A stretch of DNA of 36,830 nt from Acholeplasmataceae bacterium (GTDB lineage: Bacteria; Bacillota_I; Bacilli_A; Acholeplasmatales; Acholeplasmataceae). Shown here piece by piece: positions 15,661 through 23,708 of this stretch (position 1 is its first letter; each line of letters begins with the position of its first letter). The translations under genes and the position numbers were made by a program. Where the stretch lies: positions 1-36,830 of the forward strand of contig RECG01000012.1 of the NCBI GenBank assembly GCA_007692425.1, read 5' to 3'. The notes below the pieces were generated by a model. It was given only the letters and a program-made list of their open reading frames with translations. It had not been told where the DNA came from and did no database searches.

Positions 15661-16953
15661 TTTGATTGTTTGCAGGATACGTGGCAGTCTCTTGGCTTCG
15701 TCACCAATGGTAATGGCGTTCAAGACGAGTGCCCGTGCTTCTTCGATGCCCTTGTCCCTGACATGGAGCGTGGCCAGGACGTCACCCTTTTTGACCGGAT
15801 CACCGATCTTATGATGCAGGTTGATGCCGACATCCATCCAGATGACGTCATCCTTGGTTTCCCTGCCGGCACCAAGCCGCATGGCGGCCTTGCCGATGTC
15901 AAGTGCGTTCATGGCGGACACGACTCCGCTACGCGTCGCGCGGACGGCGACGGTCTGCTTCGCAATCAAGCGGTCAAGATCATCAAAAACCGTGACATCG
16001 CCCCCTTGGGCTTTGACAAGTTCAAGCCATTTTTGATAGGCTGTGCCGTTTTGAAGTGCGTCATGCAAACGTTTTTTCGCTTGTTCGAAATCGCCTTCGA
16101 TATCGGCATCACCAAGCAGGTGCGCCCCGATGTCGATGGTCACTTCCACAAGATCTGACGGCCCTTGTCCCTGCAAGGTCTTGACGGCTTCATAGACTTC
16201 GAGACCATTGCCGATCATGTGTCCGAGCGGTTCATCCATATCGGTCAGGACGGCAGTCATCTTGCGTCCTGCCAAGCGGCCGATGTCAACCATTAAGCCG
16301 GCCAGTTTGACCGCTTCTTCTTCACTTTTCATGAACGCGCCCCTGCCGACCTTGACATCAAGCACGATGGCATCCGCACCGCTGGCCAGTTTTTTCGACA
16401 TGATCGAGGCGGCGATCAACGGGATCGCCTCGACCGTCGCGGTCACGTCCCTGAGCGCATACAATTTCTTGTCGGCCGGCGCGATGTCACCGCTTTGGCC
16501 GACAATCGCGATGCCCAGATGATTGACTTGTTGCTTGAAGACATCGACCGGAAGTTCGACCTGATAACCGGGAATGCTTTCAAGCTTGTCGATGGTGCCA
16601 CCGGTATGACCGAGGCCACGACCGCTCATTTTGGCGAACTTCGCACCGAGACTGGCCAACAAGGGTCCCAAGACAAGGGTGACCTTGTCGCCGACACCAC
16701 CGGTCGAGTGCTTGTCGACCTTGATGCCTTCGATGTCGGACAGGTCGATGACATCACCGGAATCACGCATGGCCAAAGCCAGCGCGGTCGACTCCTTGTC
16801 ATCCATGCCCTGGTGATAGACCGCCATCAAGAAAGCGCTCATTTGATAATCAGGGATGTCACCCCTGGTATAGCCTTCGACCAAATGACGGATTTCCGCC
16901 TCTTCAAGTGTCAGGCCGTCTCGTTTTTTGGTAATCAGATCGACGGTATGCAT
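15658..16953 (-). CDS. deoA: Pyrimidine-nucleoside (thymidine) phosphorylase
   Basis: 431 residues, the usual size. It cleaves thymidine, and possibly uridine and deoxyuridine, with phosphate to the free base and (deoxy)ribose-1-phosphate in the cytoplasm. Signatures include DKHSTGGVGDKVTLVL (phosphate binding), KMSGRGLGHTGGTIDKLESIPGY, and the C-terminal biotinyl-like barrel seen in KKGDVLATLH. Gram-positive enzymes of this type are often named Pdp because they also use uridine; the sequence alone does not settle specificity. The start is ATG 16953 with AAGGAG nine bases upstream. It is a single-gene unit, convergent with the SPFH operon. With deoC and deoD about 10 kb away it supplies deoxynucleoside salvage. 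Confidence 0.95.
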   Translation of the reverse strand: MHTVDLITKKRDGLTLEEAEIRHLVEGYTRGDIPDYQMSAFLMAVYHQGMDDKESTALALAMRDSGDVIDLSDIEGIKVDKHSTGGVGDKVTLVLGPLLASLGAKFAKMSGRGLGHTGGTIDKLESIPGYQVELPVDVFKQQVNHLGIAIVGQSGDIAPADKKLYALRDVTATVEAIPLIAASIMSKKLASGADAIVLDVKVGRGAFMKSEEEAVKLAGLMVDIGRLAGRKMTAVLTDMDEPLGHMIGNGLEVYEAVKTLQGQGPSDLVEVTIDIGAHLLGDADIEGDFEQAKKRLHDALQNGTAYQKWLELVKAQGGDVTVFDDLDRLIAKQTVAVRATRSGVVSAMNALDIGKAAMRLGAGRETKDDVIWMDVGINLHHKIGDPVKKGDVLATLHVRDKGIEEARALVLNAITIGDEAKRLPRILQTIK

Positions 16954-17000
16954 GCCTTCACACTCCTTGTTTATATTTTAACATGAAATGTGGCAAACCA

Positions 17001-17009
17001 TGTTATAAT
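17001..17009 (+). promoter_or_regulatory. Extended -10 promoter of the phosphoglycerate-mutase-like gene
   Basis: TGTTATAAT is an extended -10 element (TG-N-TATAAT), 29 bases before the ATG at 17038. No recognisable -35 hexamer is present, which is common for extended -10 promoters. Confidence 0.6.
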
Positions 17010-17037
17010 GAAACATGGTGAAAAGAGGGATGAAACC

Positions 17038-17607
17038 ATGATATTGGCCATCATGCGCCACGGACAAACCATTTATAATGCCAACATGAGGGTGCAGGGT
17101 CATGCCAATGTCCCGTTGACCGACAAAGGCAGACAACAGATCAAAGCGGTTGCGAAAAAGTTGTCGGAACACGGTGAGCAATTCGACGTGATTGCTTCAT
17201 CACCGTTATCCAGGGCACTCGAAAGCGCTTATTGGGTCGCCAAGAAACTGCGTCACCACAAACCGATCGTGGTGGAACAACGGTTCATCGAGCGCGACTT
17301 CAATCACCTTGACGGCGAACCGGTCGAATCTGCCATGCCCTTGGTCAGAGAACCCGGCTACAGCCACGAAGGGTATGAAGATGACGGCAAGTTGATCAAC
17401 CGGGTCGTCCGCGCGGCCTTGAAGATGGATGCTCGCTTCCATGGTCAAAAAGTGTTGATGGTCGCGCATTCACATGTCATCAAGTCGCTGTTGATCCATG
17501 CCGAGCCCGACCATTGGTCGTTTCGTGATTTCATCAATCACGGCGATCTCTTCTATTTTGACATCAGTCAAGGAACCATCAAGTTTCTTGAAAGGAAAAA
17601 GGCCTGA
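17038..17607 (+). CDS. Histidine phosphatase family protein (phosphoglycerate mutase-like)
   Basis: 189 residues. The catalytic RHGQT motif (His8) is at the N-terminus, followed by SSPLSRALESA, the acidic ERDF region and the second histidine in VAHSHVIKSLL. These features define the histidine phosphatase superfamily. Its short length and lack of the mutase insert argue for a CobC/PhoE-like broad-specificity phosphatase rather than glycolytic GpmA. The substrate is unknown. The ATG at 17038 is chosen for AGAGGG eight bases upstream; an earlier in-frame start would overlap the promoter. It is monocistronic between deoA and the plsC operon. Confidence 0.9.
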   Translation: MILAIMRHGQTIYNANMRVQGHANVPLTDKGRQQIKAVAKKLSEHGEQFDVIASSPLSRALESAYWVAKKLRHHKPIVVEQRFIERDFNHLDGEPVESAMPLVREPGYSHEGYEDDGKLINRVVRAALKMDARFHGQKVLMVAHSHVIKSLLIHAEPDHWSFRDFINHGDLFYFDISQGTIKFLERKKA

Positions 17608-17616
17608 CGGCCTTTT
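17597..17616. terminator. Bidirectional terminator between the phosphatase gene and plsC
   Basis: AAAAGGCC-TGAC-GGCCTTTT; the loop is the stop codon of the phosphatase gene, and the right arm abuts the stop codon of plsC on the other strand. Confidence 0.85.
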
Positions 17617-18401
17617 CATTTGGTCTTGTTGATCATCGTGAACATCAGATCCGCCACTTCATTGGTCGTCATGTGCTTGACTTTCTCATAACGGACCACC
17701 GGCATGATGACGACCCTGATCCTGGTGCGTCGGAACGGTGCACGACGTTTGATTTCAGTCGAACCGATGATGCGGACAGGCAACAGGTCCGCGCCTGCCT
17801 TCATGGCCAGTTTGTAAGCCCCGGCACGCATCGCGACCATTTGTTCTTCATCACGGTCCTTGATGCCGCCTTCAGGGAAAATCGCCATGGCCATGCCTTT
17901 CTTGACGATTTTGATGGCATCGACCAGGGCCCTGGCGGTGTTGCGGTCACTGGACCGGTCGATCGGAAATGCGCCCATGGTGGCAAGCCACTTGCCGATG
18001 AAGAAGGCCTTGTAGACGCTCATCTTCGGTGTGAAGGTGATCGGCCGTTTCATGAAACGCATGATGATGAAGGGATCGGCATAAGACTTGTGGTTGGCAT
18101 AAAGCGTGAGCATGCCGGTCTTGGGAATGTTTTTCATCCCTTCAATCTGGATTTTGAGACGCAAGGCGAAGACATTGACAAAGAGCGCCACGCTGCGGGT
18201 GACATAGTATTTGTAGGGGTGATCCGGCGCAATCATTTTCATGAATGGCAAATGGATGAAAAGGGTTAACACGATGACGAGCCAACCGACAGCATAACCG
18301 GAGACAAGCCAGACGGGCAACAGCCACAACAAGTCGCTGACAAAGAGATACATGCATGCGATATAGATGGCCCAGCTGAGGACAAAAATGATGCTGATCA
18401 T
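17616..18401 (-). CDS. plsC: 1-acyl-sn-glycerol-3-phosphate acyltransferase (PlsC family)
   Basis: 261 residues. Two N-terminal membrane segments (about 3-25 and 32-55) precede the acyltransferase domain, with the catalytic NHKSYADPF (NHx4D) near residue 107 and FPEGGIKDR (the glycerol-phosphate EGTR-type motif) near 175. It transfers a second acyl chain to lysophosphatidic acid to make phosphatidic acid at the membrane. The ATG overlaps the folA stop (ATGA), with GAAAGGA upstream inside folA. It is the last gene of pepV-thyA-folA-plsC; the metabolic link to folate genes is not obvious. Confidence 0.92.
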   Translation of the reverse strand: MISIIFVLSWAIYIACMYLFVSDLLWLLPVWLVSGYAVGWLVIVLTLFIHLPFMKMIAPDHPYKYYVTRSVALFVNVFALRLKIQIEGMKNIPKTGMLTLYANHKSYADPFIIMRFMKRPITFTPKMSVYKAFFIGKWLATMGAFPIDRSSDRNTARALVDAIKIVKKGMAMAIFPEGGIKDRDEEQMVAMRAGAYKLAMKAGADLLPVRIIGSTEIKRRAPFRRTRIRVVIMPVVRYEKVKHMTTNEVADLMFTMINKTK

Positions 18402-18871
18402 GGTTTAATCCTTTCATAAACCGCGAAGATGAGTTCCGGTTCGAGACGTTTTGAGACCAGTTTGAAGCGCGAAAGGTCGAAACGGGGAAAATGGGTGTCA
18501 CCCTCATAAGCCTTCAAGATGTAGGTGACATGAAGACGGTCGGCGTGTGGCAGGGCAAGGGCGTAGATGACGGCGCCGCCGATGACGAGGATGTCTTCCT
18601 TGGTGTTTTCAAGAAAGGTTTTGACAGACGGTACCGTCACGGCATCATCATAAGTGCCGGACCTGGTGGTCCCCACATACATTTTTTTGAAAGGGAGCGG
18701 TTTGTCCTTGAAGATGGTCTTAAGCGAAAGATAGGTCTGCCTTCCCATCAGCACCGTCTTGTCTTTGGCGACACGCCAAAAATAGGCGGTGTCACCAGGA
18801 TAATGCCAAGGCAGGGCGTTGTCTTTGCCGATCAGCCAGTTTTCATCCATGGCCCAGATCAGTTCAATCAT
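18398..18871 (-). CDS. folA: Dihydrofolate reductase
   Basis: 157 residues, typical length. It regenerates tetrahydrofolate from the dihydrofolate made by ThyA, using NADPH. Visible features: [24 protein letters not shown] at the N-terminus (the Met20-type loop, with Trp before the substrate-binding acidic residue), [11 protein letters not shown] (NADPH binding) and [25 protein letters not shown]. The acidic residue of the active site is Asp in YPGD (position about 27). It overlaps thyA by four bases (ATGA) upstream and plsC by four bases downstream, so all three are translationally coupled. Confidence 0.95.
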   Translation of the reverse strand: MIELIWAMDENWLIGKDNALPWHYPGDTAYFWRVAKDKTVLMGRQTYLSLKTIFKDKPLPFKKMYVGTTRSGTYDDAVTVPSVKTFLENTKEDILVIGGAVIYALALPHADRLHVTYILKAYEGDTHFPRFDLSRFKLVSKRLEPELIFAVYERIKP

Positions 18872-19734
18872 ACGGACACCTTCCCTTTGATGGCGGGATG
18901 GGGGTCATACCCCTCCAACCGGAAATCATCATACGTGAAATCAAACAGTGAGGTGATGGCGGGATTGAGGATCATCCTCGGTCTCGGCCTGGGTTCGCGA
19001 GTCAGTTGAAGCGCAACCTGGTCCATATGGTTCTTGTAAATATGCGCATCACCCAGGACATGGATGAACTCGCCAGGTTCGAATCCAGTCACCTGTGCGA
19101 CCATCAACAGCAGCAACGCATAAGAGGCGATGTTGAAAGGGACGCCCAGGAAAATGTCGGCACTGCGTTGATATAATTGCAGCGATAACCGGTTGTCCGC
19201 GACATAAAACTGAATCAATGTATGACATGGCGGCAACGCCATGTTTTTGATTTCAGCCGGGTTCCAGGCACTCAGGATGAGACGGCGTGAGTCACGGTCG
19301 GCTTTCAATCCGTCCAACAGGACCTGAAGCTGATCGACACCATTAAAATCGCGCCATTGTGCACCGTAGACCGGCCCAAGATTACCGTGTAGCCGGGCAA
19401 ACGCTTCATCAGCCTTGATGTGTTCAATGAAATCATCCATGGATTCATCTTGATAATCCGCGTGCTGTTTAAACGTCTCATAAGGCCATTCGTTCCAAAT
19501 ACGTACACCATGGTCGACCAGATATTTGATATTGGTGTCACCCTTGATGAACCATAACAACTCATGGATGATTGATTTGAGATGCACTTTCTTGGTCGTC
19601 AGCAAGGGAAAACCATCAGCCAGATCGAATCGCATCTGATGGCCAAAAACGCTTAACGTACCGGTACCGGTACGGTCTTGTTTGAGGGTGCCATGGGCAA
19701 GCACATGACGGCATAAGTCTAGATATGGCTTCAT
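18868..19734 (-). CDS. thyA: Thymidylate synthase ThyA
   Basis: 288 residues, between the 264-residue E. coli form and the 316-residue Lactobacillus form. It methylates dUMP to dTMP using methylenetetrahydrofolate. Key residues: [11 protein letters not shown] (Arg for phosphate), [19 protein letters not shown], the catalytic cysteine C170 in [30 protein letters not shown] and [10 protein letters not shown]. The ATG at 19734 is chosen for GGAGG six bases upstream; a longer reading would overlap the end of pepV. It sits 16 bases after pepV and overlaps folA. DHFR and ThyA together form the classic dTMP cycle. Confidence 0.96.
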   Translation of the reverse strand: MKPYLDLCRHVLAHGTLKQDRTGTGTLSVFGHQMRFDLADGFPLLTTKKVHLKSIIHELLWFIKGDTNIKYLVDHGVRIWNEWPYETFKQHADYQDESMDDFIEHIKADEAFARLHGNLGPVYGAQWRDFNGVDQLQVLLDGLKADRDSRRLILSAWNPAEIKNMALPPCHTLIQFYVADNRLSLQLYQRSADIFLGVPFNIASYALLLLMVAQVTGFEPGEFIHVLGDAHIYKNHMDQVALQLTREPRPRPRMILNPAITSLFDFTYDDFRLEGYDPHPAIKGKVSV

Positions 19735-19750
19735 ACAAGCCCTCCGTGGG

Positions 19751-21127
19751 TCATTTGGCCAATTCGTACAAGGCCTCGGTGTAAATGATGGTGGCAAGCA
19801 TCAGATCATCAAGATCAATGAACTCATTTTTCTGATGAATGAAAGTCGGCTTGTTCAAGAAATGTGGTCCGAAGGCCACGCAGTTCGGCATCGCCCGGGC
19901 GAACGTGCCGCCACCGATCGTGATCGGTCTGCTCTTGTCACCGGTGTGTTTCCGGTAGACGCCAAGCAAGGTCTTGACAAGCGGCGAATCGGGATCTTTA
20001 TATAGTAACTTTTGATGATGGTCGACTTTGACAGAAGCTTCATAAGCGTTCATGTTCGTCTGGATGGTCTTGACGGTGGCGTCAAAATCAACCCCGTTGG
20101 GATAACGCAGGTTCAGATGAATCTGGTAGCGTCCCTCCTCAAGACGGATGACACCGACATTATTGGTCAGTTCGCCCATCTCCTTGTCCGTGTGGTCGAC
20201 ACCGAGTTTCTGACCATGGTGATCACCCAGCAATAGTCCGTCATAAAGACGGATGAGGGTGTTGTCCATGCCGGCATATTGAAAGAAGGCGAAAAGACGG
20301 TCGATGGCGTTCTCACCGTGCTCCGGCGTCGAACCATGCGCGCTTTTCCCATTGATTTTGACGGTGATGACGTCCTCGTCGGCAACCGTGCTGCCCTGAA
20401 AATGGTTTTCATTGAGAAAGATGGCGAACAGCCCTTGGTAGTCTTTGGTCTTTTTGAGGGTCGCCTCGGCATAGTCAGGCACCATGTTGTCTCTGAACCC
20501 GCCTTTGATGTTGATGATGTCACCGGCCTCGACGGTGCCTTCGACCAACAAGCGGGAAATGCCTTTTTCCGCGTAGATAAGCGGAAAATCGGCATCGGGA
20601 ATGAATCCTGCCTCGGGGGCTTCGGGATAAATGCTGAAATAATGACGCATGCACCGCCAGGCGGTCTCCTCGTCATTGCCGATGATGAGTTTGATGCGCT
20701 TTGATAACGGGACGTCGAGTTCTTTAAGAATCTTCAATGCATAATAGGCGGCGATCGTCGGACCCTTGTCATCTTCGGTGCCGCGTCCATACATGCGGTT
20801 TTCATGAATCTCGGCACCATATGGGTCGTGGGTCCAGCCGTTGCCGGCAGGCACGACATCGAGATGGCCGATCATGCCGATGAAAGGCTTTTGATCGCCA
20901 TGTTCGATATGACCGGCATAACCGTCCAGGTCGACGGTCTCAAAACCGTCTCTCCGGCCGAGGCCGAGCATGAAATCATGTGCCTTTCTGATGCCTTCAC
21001 CGAAAGGCGCACCTTTGCGTTTGGGATCAAACGTTGTCAATTCTGAATTGATGCGGACCAGATTTTGCAGATCGTCGATCAGCTGGTCTTTCCGTTTCAA
21101 TACTTCTTGTTTAAACGATATGGTCAT
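19751..21127 (-). CDS. pepV: Dipeptidase PepV (M20 family)
   Basis: 458 residues, matching PepV of lactic acid bacteria and Bacillus. It is a zinc dipeptidase of the M20 family acting in the cytoplasm. Motifs: [19 protein letters not shown] (first zinc His and catalytic Asp), [21 protein letters not shown] (bridging Asp), [14 protein letters not shown] (catalytic Glu), and the C-terminal [20 protein letters not shown] 21127 is preferred because AAGGAG is nine bases upstream; the ATG at 21136 touches it. It leads the pepV-thyA-folA-plsC operon. Confidence 0.94.
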   Translation of the reverse strand: MTISFKQEVLKRKDQLIDDLQNLVRINSELTTFDPKRKGAPFGEGIRKAHDFMLGLGRRDGFETVDLDGYAGHIEHGDQKPFIGMIGHLDVVPAGNGWTHDPYGAEIHENRMYGRGTEDDKGPTIAAYYALKILKELDVPLSKRIKLIIGNDEETAWRCMRHYFSIYPEAPEAGFIPDADFPLIYAEKGISRLLVEGTVEAGDIINIKGGFRDNMVPDYAEATLKKTKDYQGLFAIFLNENHFQGSTVADEDVITVKINGKSAHGSTPEHGENAIDRLFAFFQYAGMDNTLIRLYDGLLLGDHHGQKLGVDHTDKEMGELTNNVGVIRLEEGRYQIHLNLRYPNGVDFDATVKTIQTNMNAYEASVKVDHHQKLLYKDPDSPLVKTLLGVYRKHTGDKSRPITIGGGTFARAMPNCVAFGPHFLNKPTFIHQKNEFIDLDDLMLATIIYTEALYELAK

Positions 21128-21147
21128 TGTGATCATCTCCTTGTTCT

Positions 21148-21177
21148 ATTTTAGCACATTCCATGAAAAGATGTCAT
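21148..21177 (-). promoter_or_regulatory. Promoter of the pepV-thyA-folA-plsC operon
   Basis: ATGACA (21177-21172), an 18-base spacer, and TAAAAT (21153-21148) preceded by an extended -10 TGC. Confidence 0.6.
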
Positions 21178-21207
21178 CATGAACCCTTGATGAAATCATG
21201 CGATGTC

Positions 21208-21235
21208 GAAAAAAAGTACAGGCCTAAGCCTGTAC
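21208..21235 (-). terminator. Terminator of the padR-DUF1700-DUF4097 operon
   Basis: GTACAGGC-TTAG-GCCTGTAC on the minus strand (8-base-pair stem) followed by a run of T residues. It overlaps the stop codon of the DUF4097 gene at 21226-21224. Confidence 0.88.
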
Positions 21236-22237
21236 AATGATGTGGATGCTGCCGGTGCTAACCGTGATTTTCAAGAGAACCGTACCGGTCGTGGTCGCAT
21301 GCCGGTTACCTTGGTTGACCCCGGCCACCGTAATGGAGCCGACCGATGTCCGTAAATCAAAACGGTAATCAGTGATGGCTGTGGTGGAAAAATCAACCGA
21401 GCCGGTGCTGGCGGTGATGTCAAACCCTGAAGCCCGTGTGTCTTCAACCACGATGTCGCCTGTCGATGTGCTTAATGTGACCTGACCGTCGATGTGTACC
21501 TTGTTTAACTTGATCCTGCCCGTGTCCGCACGGGCATCGAGTGCGTCTGCCGTGACATCCTCGAGTTCAATGCGGCCGGTACTGCTACGCAAATTGATAT
21601 CAGCGGCTTCAAGATCATTGAGGGTGATTCTTCCGGTTGACGTCAAGATGGACAAGTCGCCTGCGACCGTGATGTCCGCAAGCGTGATCGAACCGGTCGA
21701 CATCACCAGGTTTGCGCTGGCCATGGCCAGGTTTCCGAGCATGACAGACCCGGTTTTGAAATCAATCTCTAAGGTGTTGATCACAAAAGTGTCTTCAGCC
21801 TGCATGTCGAGTTTGCCGACGTTGCTGCGCAGATCGATGTCAATGACCCAGTCTTTCGGGATTGACAAGGATGTGTTCAGCACGGCTTCTGATGCGCGGC
21901 GAAGCTGGAACCAGGAAGAAAACGGACGTGTGGTCTGGCGAATCGTCAACGTGCCTTCCGTGTTGGTGAAGGTCCAGGTGTCATGCTCATGTTCGCGGTA
22001 AACAAAGTTGACCGTATCACCTTCGATAAAATCGACGATGATGTTCCGGTCACTGAGGTCGACCACCAATTTGGTAACCGCGACGTCATCCACATAGGTC
22101 AATGGTTCACTGTACTCATCATCGCGGCTGAACAAGTTGGGGAGGGCCGCCAGGTTCAAGCCCAGACCGAAACCCACCAATGTCATCGCTAGTCCGATTA
22201 TGAACATGACGATCAAAATCATTCTCAAGGTTTTCAT
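21224..22237 (-). CDS. DUF4097-type beta-repeat membrane-anchored protein
   Basis: 337 residues. One N-terminal membrane helix (about 5-30) anchors an external domain of repeated short strands. The motif STGxI/V (MSTGSITLADI, TSTGRITLNDL, SSTGRIELEDV, STSTGDIVVEDT) recurs at roughly 20-residue intervals from about residue 175 to the end, as in the DUF4097/LiaX-type right-handed beta helix. Such proteins sit downstream of PadR and DUF1700 genes in many Gram-positive bacteria and are linked to cell-envelope stress; the direct activity is unknown. Its ATG overlaps the DUF1700 stop (ATGA), with AAAGGAG upstream. Confidence 0.9.
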   Translation of the reverse strand: MKTLRMILIVMFIIGLAMTLVGFGLGLNLAALPNLFSRDDEYSEPLTYVDDVAVTKLVVDLSDRNIIVDFIEGDTVNFVYREHEHDTWTFTNTEGTLTIRQTTRPFSSWFQLRRASEAVLNTSLSIPKDWVIDIDLRSNVGKLDMQAEDTFVINTLEIDFKTGSVMLGNLAMASANLVMSTGSITLADITVAGDLSILTSTGRITLNDLEAADINLRSSTGRIELEDVTADALDARADTGRIKLNKVHIDGQVTLSTSTGDIVVEDTRASGFDITASTGSVDFSTTAITDYRFDLRTSVGSITVAGVNQGNRHATTTGTVLLKITVSTGSIHIIVQA

Positions 22238-22797
22238 GTGTTTGCTCCTTTACGGTTGGCCATCCGGCTGAAAAAGCTGATGGCTTGGCGGATGGCGTTC
22301 ATCAACATCCGATAAACGGCCAATGACACGAACAAGACCAATGCAGTCATCATCAAGGCAACACCGGTCAAGCCGACGACTTCGGCCACGCCTAACGTGC
22401 CCTGGACCAGTTCGACAAACAGGCCGATCATTCCCATGGCGCTGCTCACGATGACGGCAAAGACAACGACAATCAAGACAAAGATGACAATCAAAAAGAC
22501 CAGATACATGACCCCAATCGGAATCAAGAACGGAGTCGACAGTAAGAGCAACAACAACGTCAGCGTGCTTTTGCCAATGCTTCTGCGCGTCTTATGGTCG
22601 CGCTTGATCAAGACATTCGGTGTCATCGACCTGATGATGTCATCGATGTCGTAGTCCATCAAGATGTCGTCGATGAGTTCCCCTTGATCTTGTCTTTCGC
22701 TGATGATTTCTTCATAATACGACACGATGTTGTCAATCTCATCCTCATAAAAGTGTTTGGCAAGTGCCTTTTTCAAACTCAAGATCCAATGTTTCAT
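22234..22797 (-). CDS. DUF1700 family membrane protein
   Basis: 187 residues. The N-terminal cytoplasmic part (MKHWILSLKKALAKHFYEDEIDNIVSYYEEII) is the DUF1700 signature of a short helical domain with YYEE. Three or four membrane helices follow from about residue 80. ATG 22797 is chosen because the family begins at this Met. It lies four bases after the padR stop and no good ribosome site is visible, so translation probably depends on coupling to padR. It is usually co-encoded with PadR regulators and DUF4097 proteins, exactly as here. Confidence 0.88.
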   Translation of the reverse strand: MKHWILSLKKALAKHFYEDEIDNIVSYYEEIISERQDQGELIDDILMDYDIDDIIRSMTPNVLIKRDHKTRRSIGKSTLTLLLLLLSTPFLIPIGVMYLVFLIVIFVLIVVVFAVIVSSAMGMIGLFVELVQGTLGVAEVVGLTGVALMMTALVLFVSLAVYRMLMNAIRQAISFFSRMANRKGANT

Positions 22798-22801
22798 CGC
22801 T

Positions 22802-23104
22802 TTATTTGATGAGGATATCATAGATTTTGCGGATATCCTCCCACTCCTTTATAAATTCAGCCAGATGACGCTTACCCTTCAAGGTGATGCGGTAATACTT
22901 GCGGTTGCGTCCTTGATACAATTCATTGTAGGTCGACAGCTCACCCGCTTCTTCCAGACGCCTCAAAATCGGATAGAGCGTCGATTCGCTCATCTCGATA
23001 TGAATCAACAGGTCGCTCATGATCTTGTAGCCATAAGAATCACCCTTGCTCAACATGGCCAAGACGAAGATTTCAAGCACCCCTTTTTTGATTTGCGCCT
23101 TCAT
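22802..23104 (-). CDS. PadR family transcriptional regulator
   Basis: 100 residues, the short PadR-s2 type. A winged helix (KKGVLEIFVLAMLSKGDSYGYKI, SESTLYPILRRLEEAGEL, NRKYYRITLKGKRHL) fills residues 5-80, with a short C-terminal dimerisation helix. It binds DNA as a dimer and in this context probably represses its own operon with DUF1700 and DUF4097. GAGGTG precedes the ATG. The promoter is a perfect TTGACA-17-TATAAT match with an inverted repeat around its -10 region, which suggests autoregulation. Confidence 0.94.
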   Translation of the reverse strand: MKAQIKKGVLEIFVLAMLSKGDSYGYKIMSDLLIHIEMSESTLYPILRRLEEAGELSTYNELYQGRNRKYYRITLKGKRHLAEFIKEWEDIRKIYDILIK

Positions 23105-23115
23105 GGTTTCACCTC

Positions 23116-23154
23116 GATACTACCTTTCACCCAATATTATACATTGCGTAGTAT
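23116..23154. promoter_or_regulatory. Inverted repeat flanking the padR -10 region (candidate PadR operator)
   Basis: ATACTAC (23117-23123) and GTAGTAT (23148-23154) are perfect 7-base inverted arms separated by 24 bases, bracketing the -10 box and start of transcription. Confidence 0.5.
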
Positions 23155-23164
23155 TATTTGTCAA
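23136..23164 (-). promoter_or_regulatory. Consensus sigma-A promoter of padR
   Basis: TTGACA (23164-23159), a 17-base spacer and TATAAT (23141-23136): a perfect consensus match, implying tight repression when active. Confidence 0.88.
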
Positions 23165-23191
23165 TAAAAAAAGTTCATTTTTCAGAACTTT
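23165..23191 (-). terminator. Terminator of the ssb gene
   Basis: AAAGTTC-TGAAAAAT-GAACTTT on the minus strand followed by more T residues; it includes the stop codon at 23177-23175 and borders the padR -35 box. Confidence 0.7.
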
Positions 23192-23537
23192 CTTTATCGA
23201 CCTTAAGGTCGTTGCGGTGCGGCGAAGACAAATAGCTAATCCGTTCGGCCACGACTTCGAGCATCGACAGTCTTTTTTCATCCGGCAGTTCATACTTCCA
23301 ACATTGCAACCGTCCCTTGACGGCAATCATGACCCCTTTGTTGGCATACGATTCGATGGCCGTCGCCAACCCTTCCCAGACGGTGATGCGGATGAAGTCG
23401 GTATCATATTGGCCATCGACATTCTTGAAGGGGCGCTGGACCGCAAGCGCGATGTCTGCGACCTTGCGGCCGTCTTCGAGGATTTTGATTTCCGGATCAT
23501 GGGTCAACCGGCCGACCAGCACAACTTGATTAAGCAT
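23175..23537 (-). CDS. ssb: Short single-stranded DNA-binding protein
   Basis: 120 residues. The OB-fold pattern is clear: MLNQVVLVGRLTHDPEIKILEDGRKVADIALAVQRPF at the N-terminus, then DFIRITVWEGLATAIESYANKGVMIAVKGRLQ. The usual Gly/Gln-rich linker and acidic DDDIPF-like tip are absent; it ends KVDKESSEK. It therefore resembles the short SsbB/YwpH-type or an accessory SSB rather than a full replication SSB (about 160-170 residues). It is not in the rpsF-ssb-rpsR context. ATG 23537 with AAGGAG upstream is chosen; longer readings cross the promoter. Confidence 0.9.
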   Translation of the reverse strand: MLNQVVLVGRLTHDPEIKILEDGRKVADIALAVQRPFKNVDGQYDTDFIRITVWEGLATAIESYANKGVMIAVKGRLQCWKYELPDEKRLSMLEVVAERISYLSSPHRNDLKVDKESSEK

Positions 23538-23559
23538 GTGATTCTCCTTTTTGTTTTTC

Positions 23560-23565
23560 ATTATA
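23560..23565 (-). promoter_or_regulatory. Probable -10 box of ssb
   Basis: TATAAT on the minus strand, 23 bases upstream of the ATG. No convincing -35 hexamer is seen. Confidence 0.45.
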
Positions 23566-23583
23566 CGGACATATGCCCTGACA

Positions 23584-23618
23584 GAAAAACGACCAATTCT
23601 GATCAGAATGGTCGTTTT
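23584..23618 (-). terminator. Terminator after the ymfH-like gene
   Basis: AAAACGACC and GGTCGTTTT form a 9-base-pair stem extended by ATTCT/AGAAT around a GATC loop, with a T-run on the minus strand. It ends the long tgt/ftsZ-to-ymfH gene run. Confidence 0.88.
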
Positions 23619-23708
23619 CATGTGATGTTGATGAAGGTTGAAACAGCCGCCATGCATCAGCTGGACAGACAAACCTGAAACCACTGTTTTTTCACAAAAA
23701 CCGTTGCA

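Noticed and set aside
16968-16983. Extended -10 promoter (TGTTAAAAT) for deoA on the minus strand
   Set aside because: Transcription would start inside the ribosome site, leaving almost no leader; I do not list it as a feature, although it may still be used.
21224-22000. Tandem DNA repeat in the DUF4097 gene
   Set aside because: The STGxI repeats are seen only in the protein; the nucleotide sequence of the copies has diverged, so it is an old structural repeat rather than a DNA repeat.
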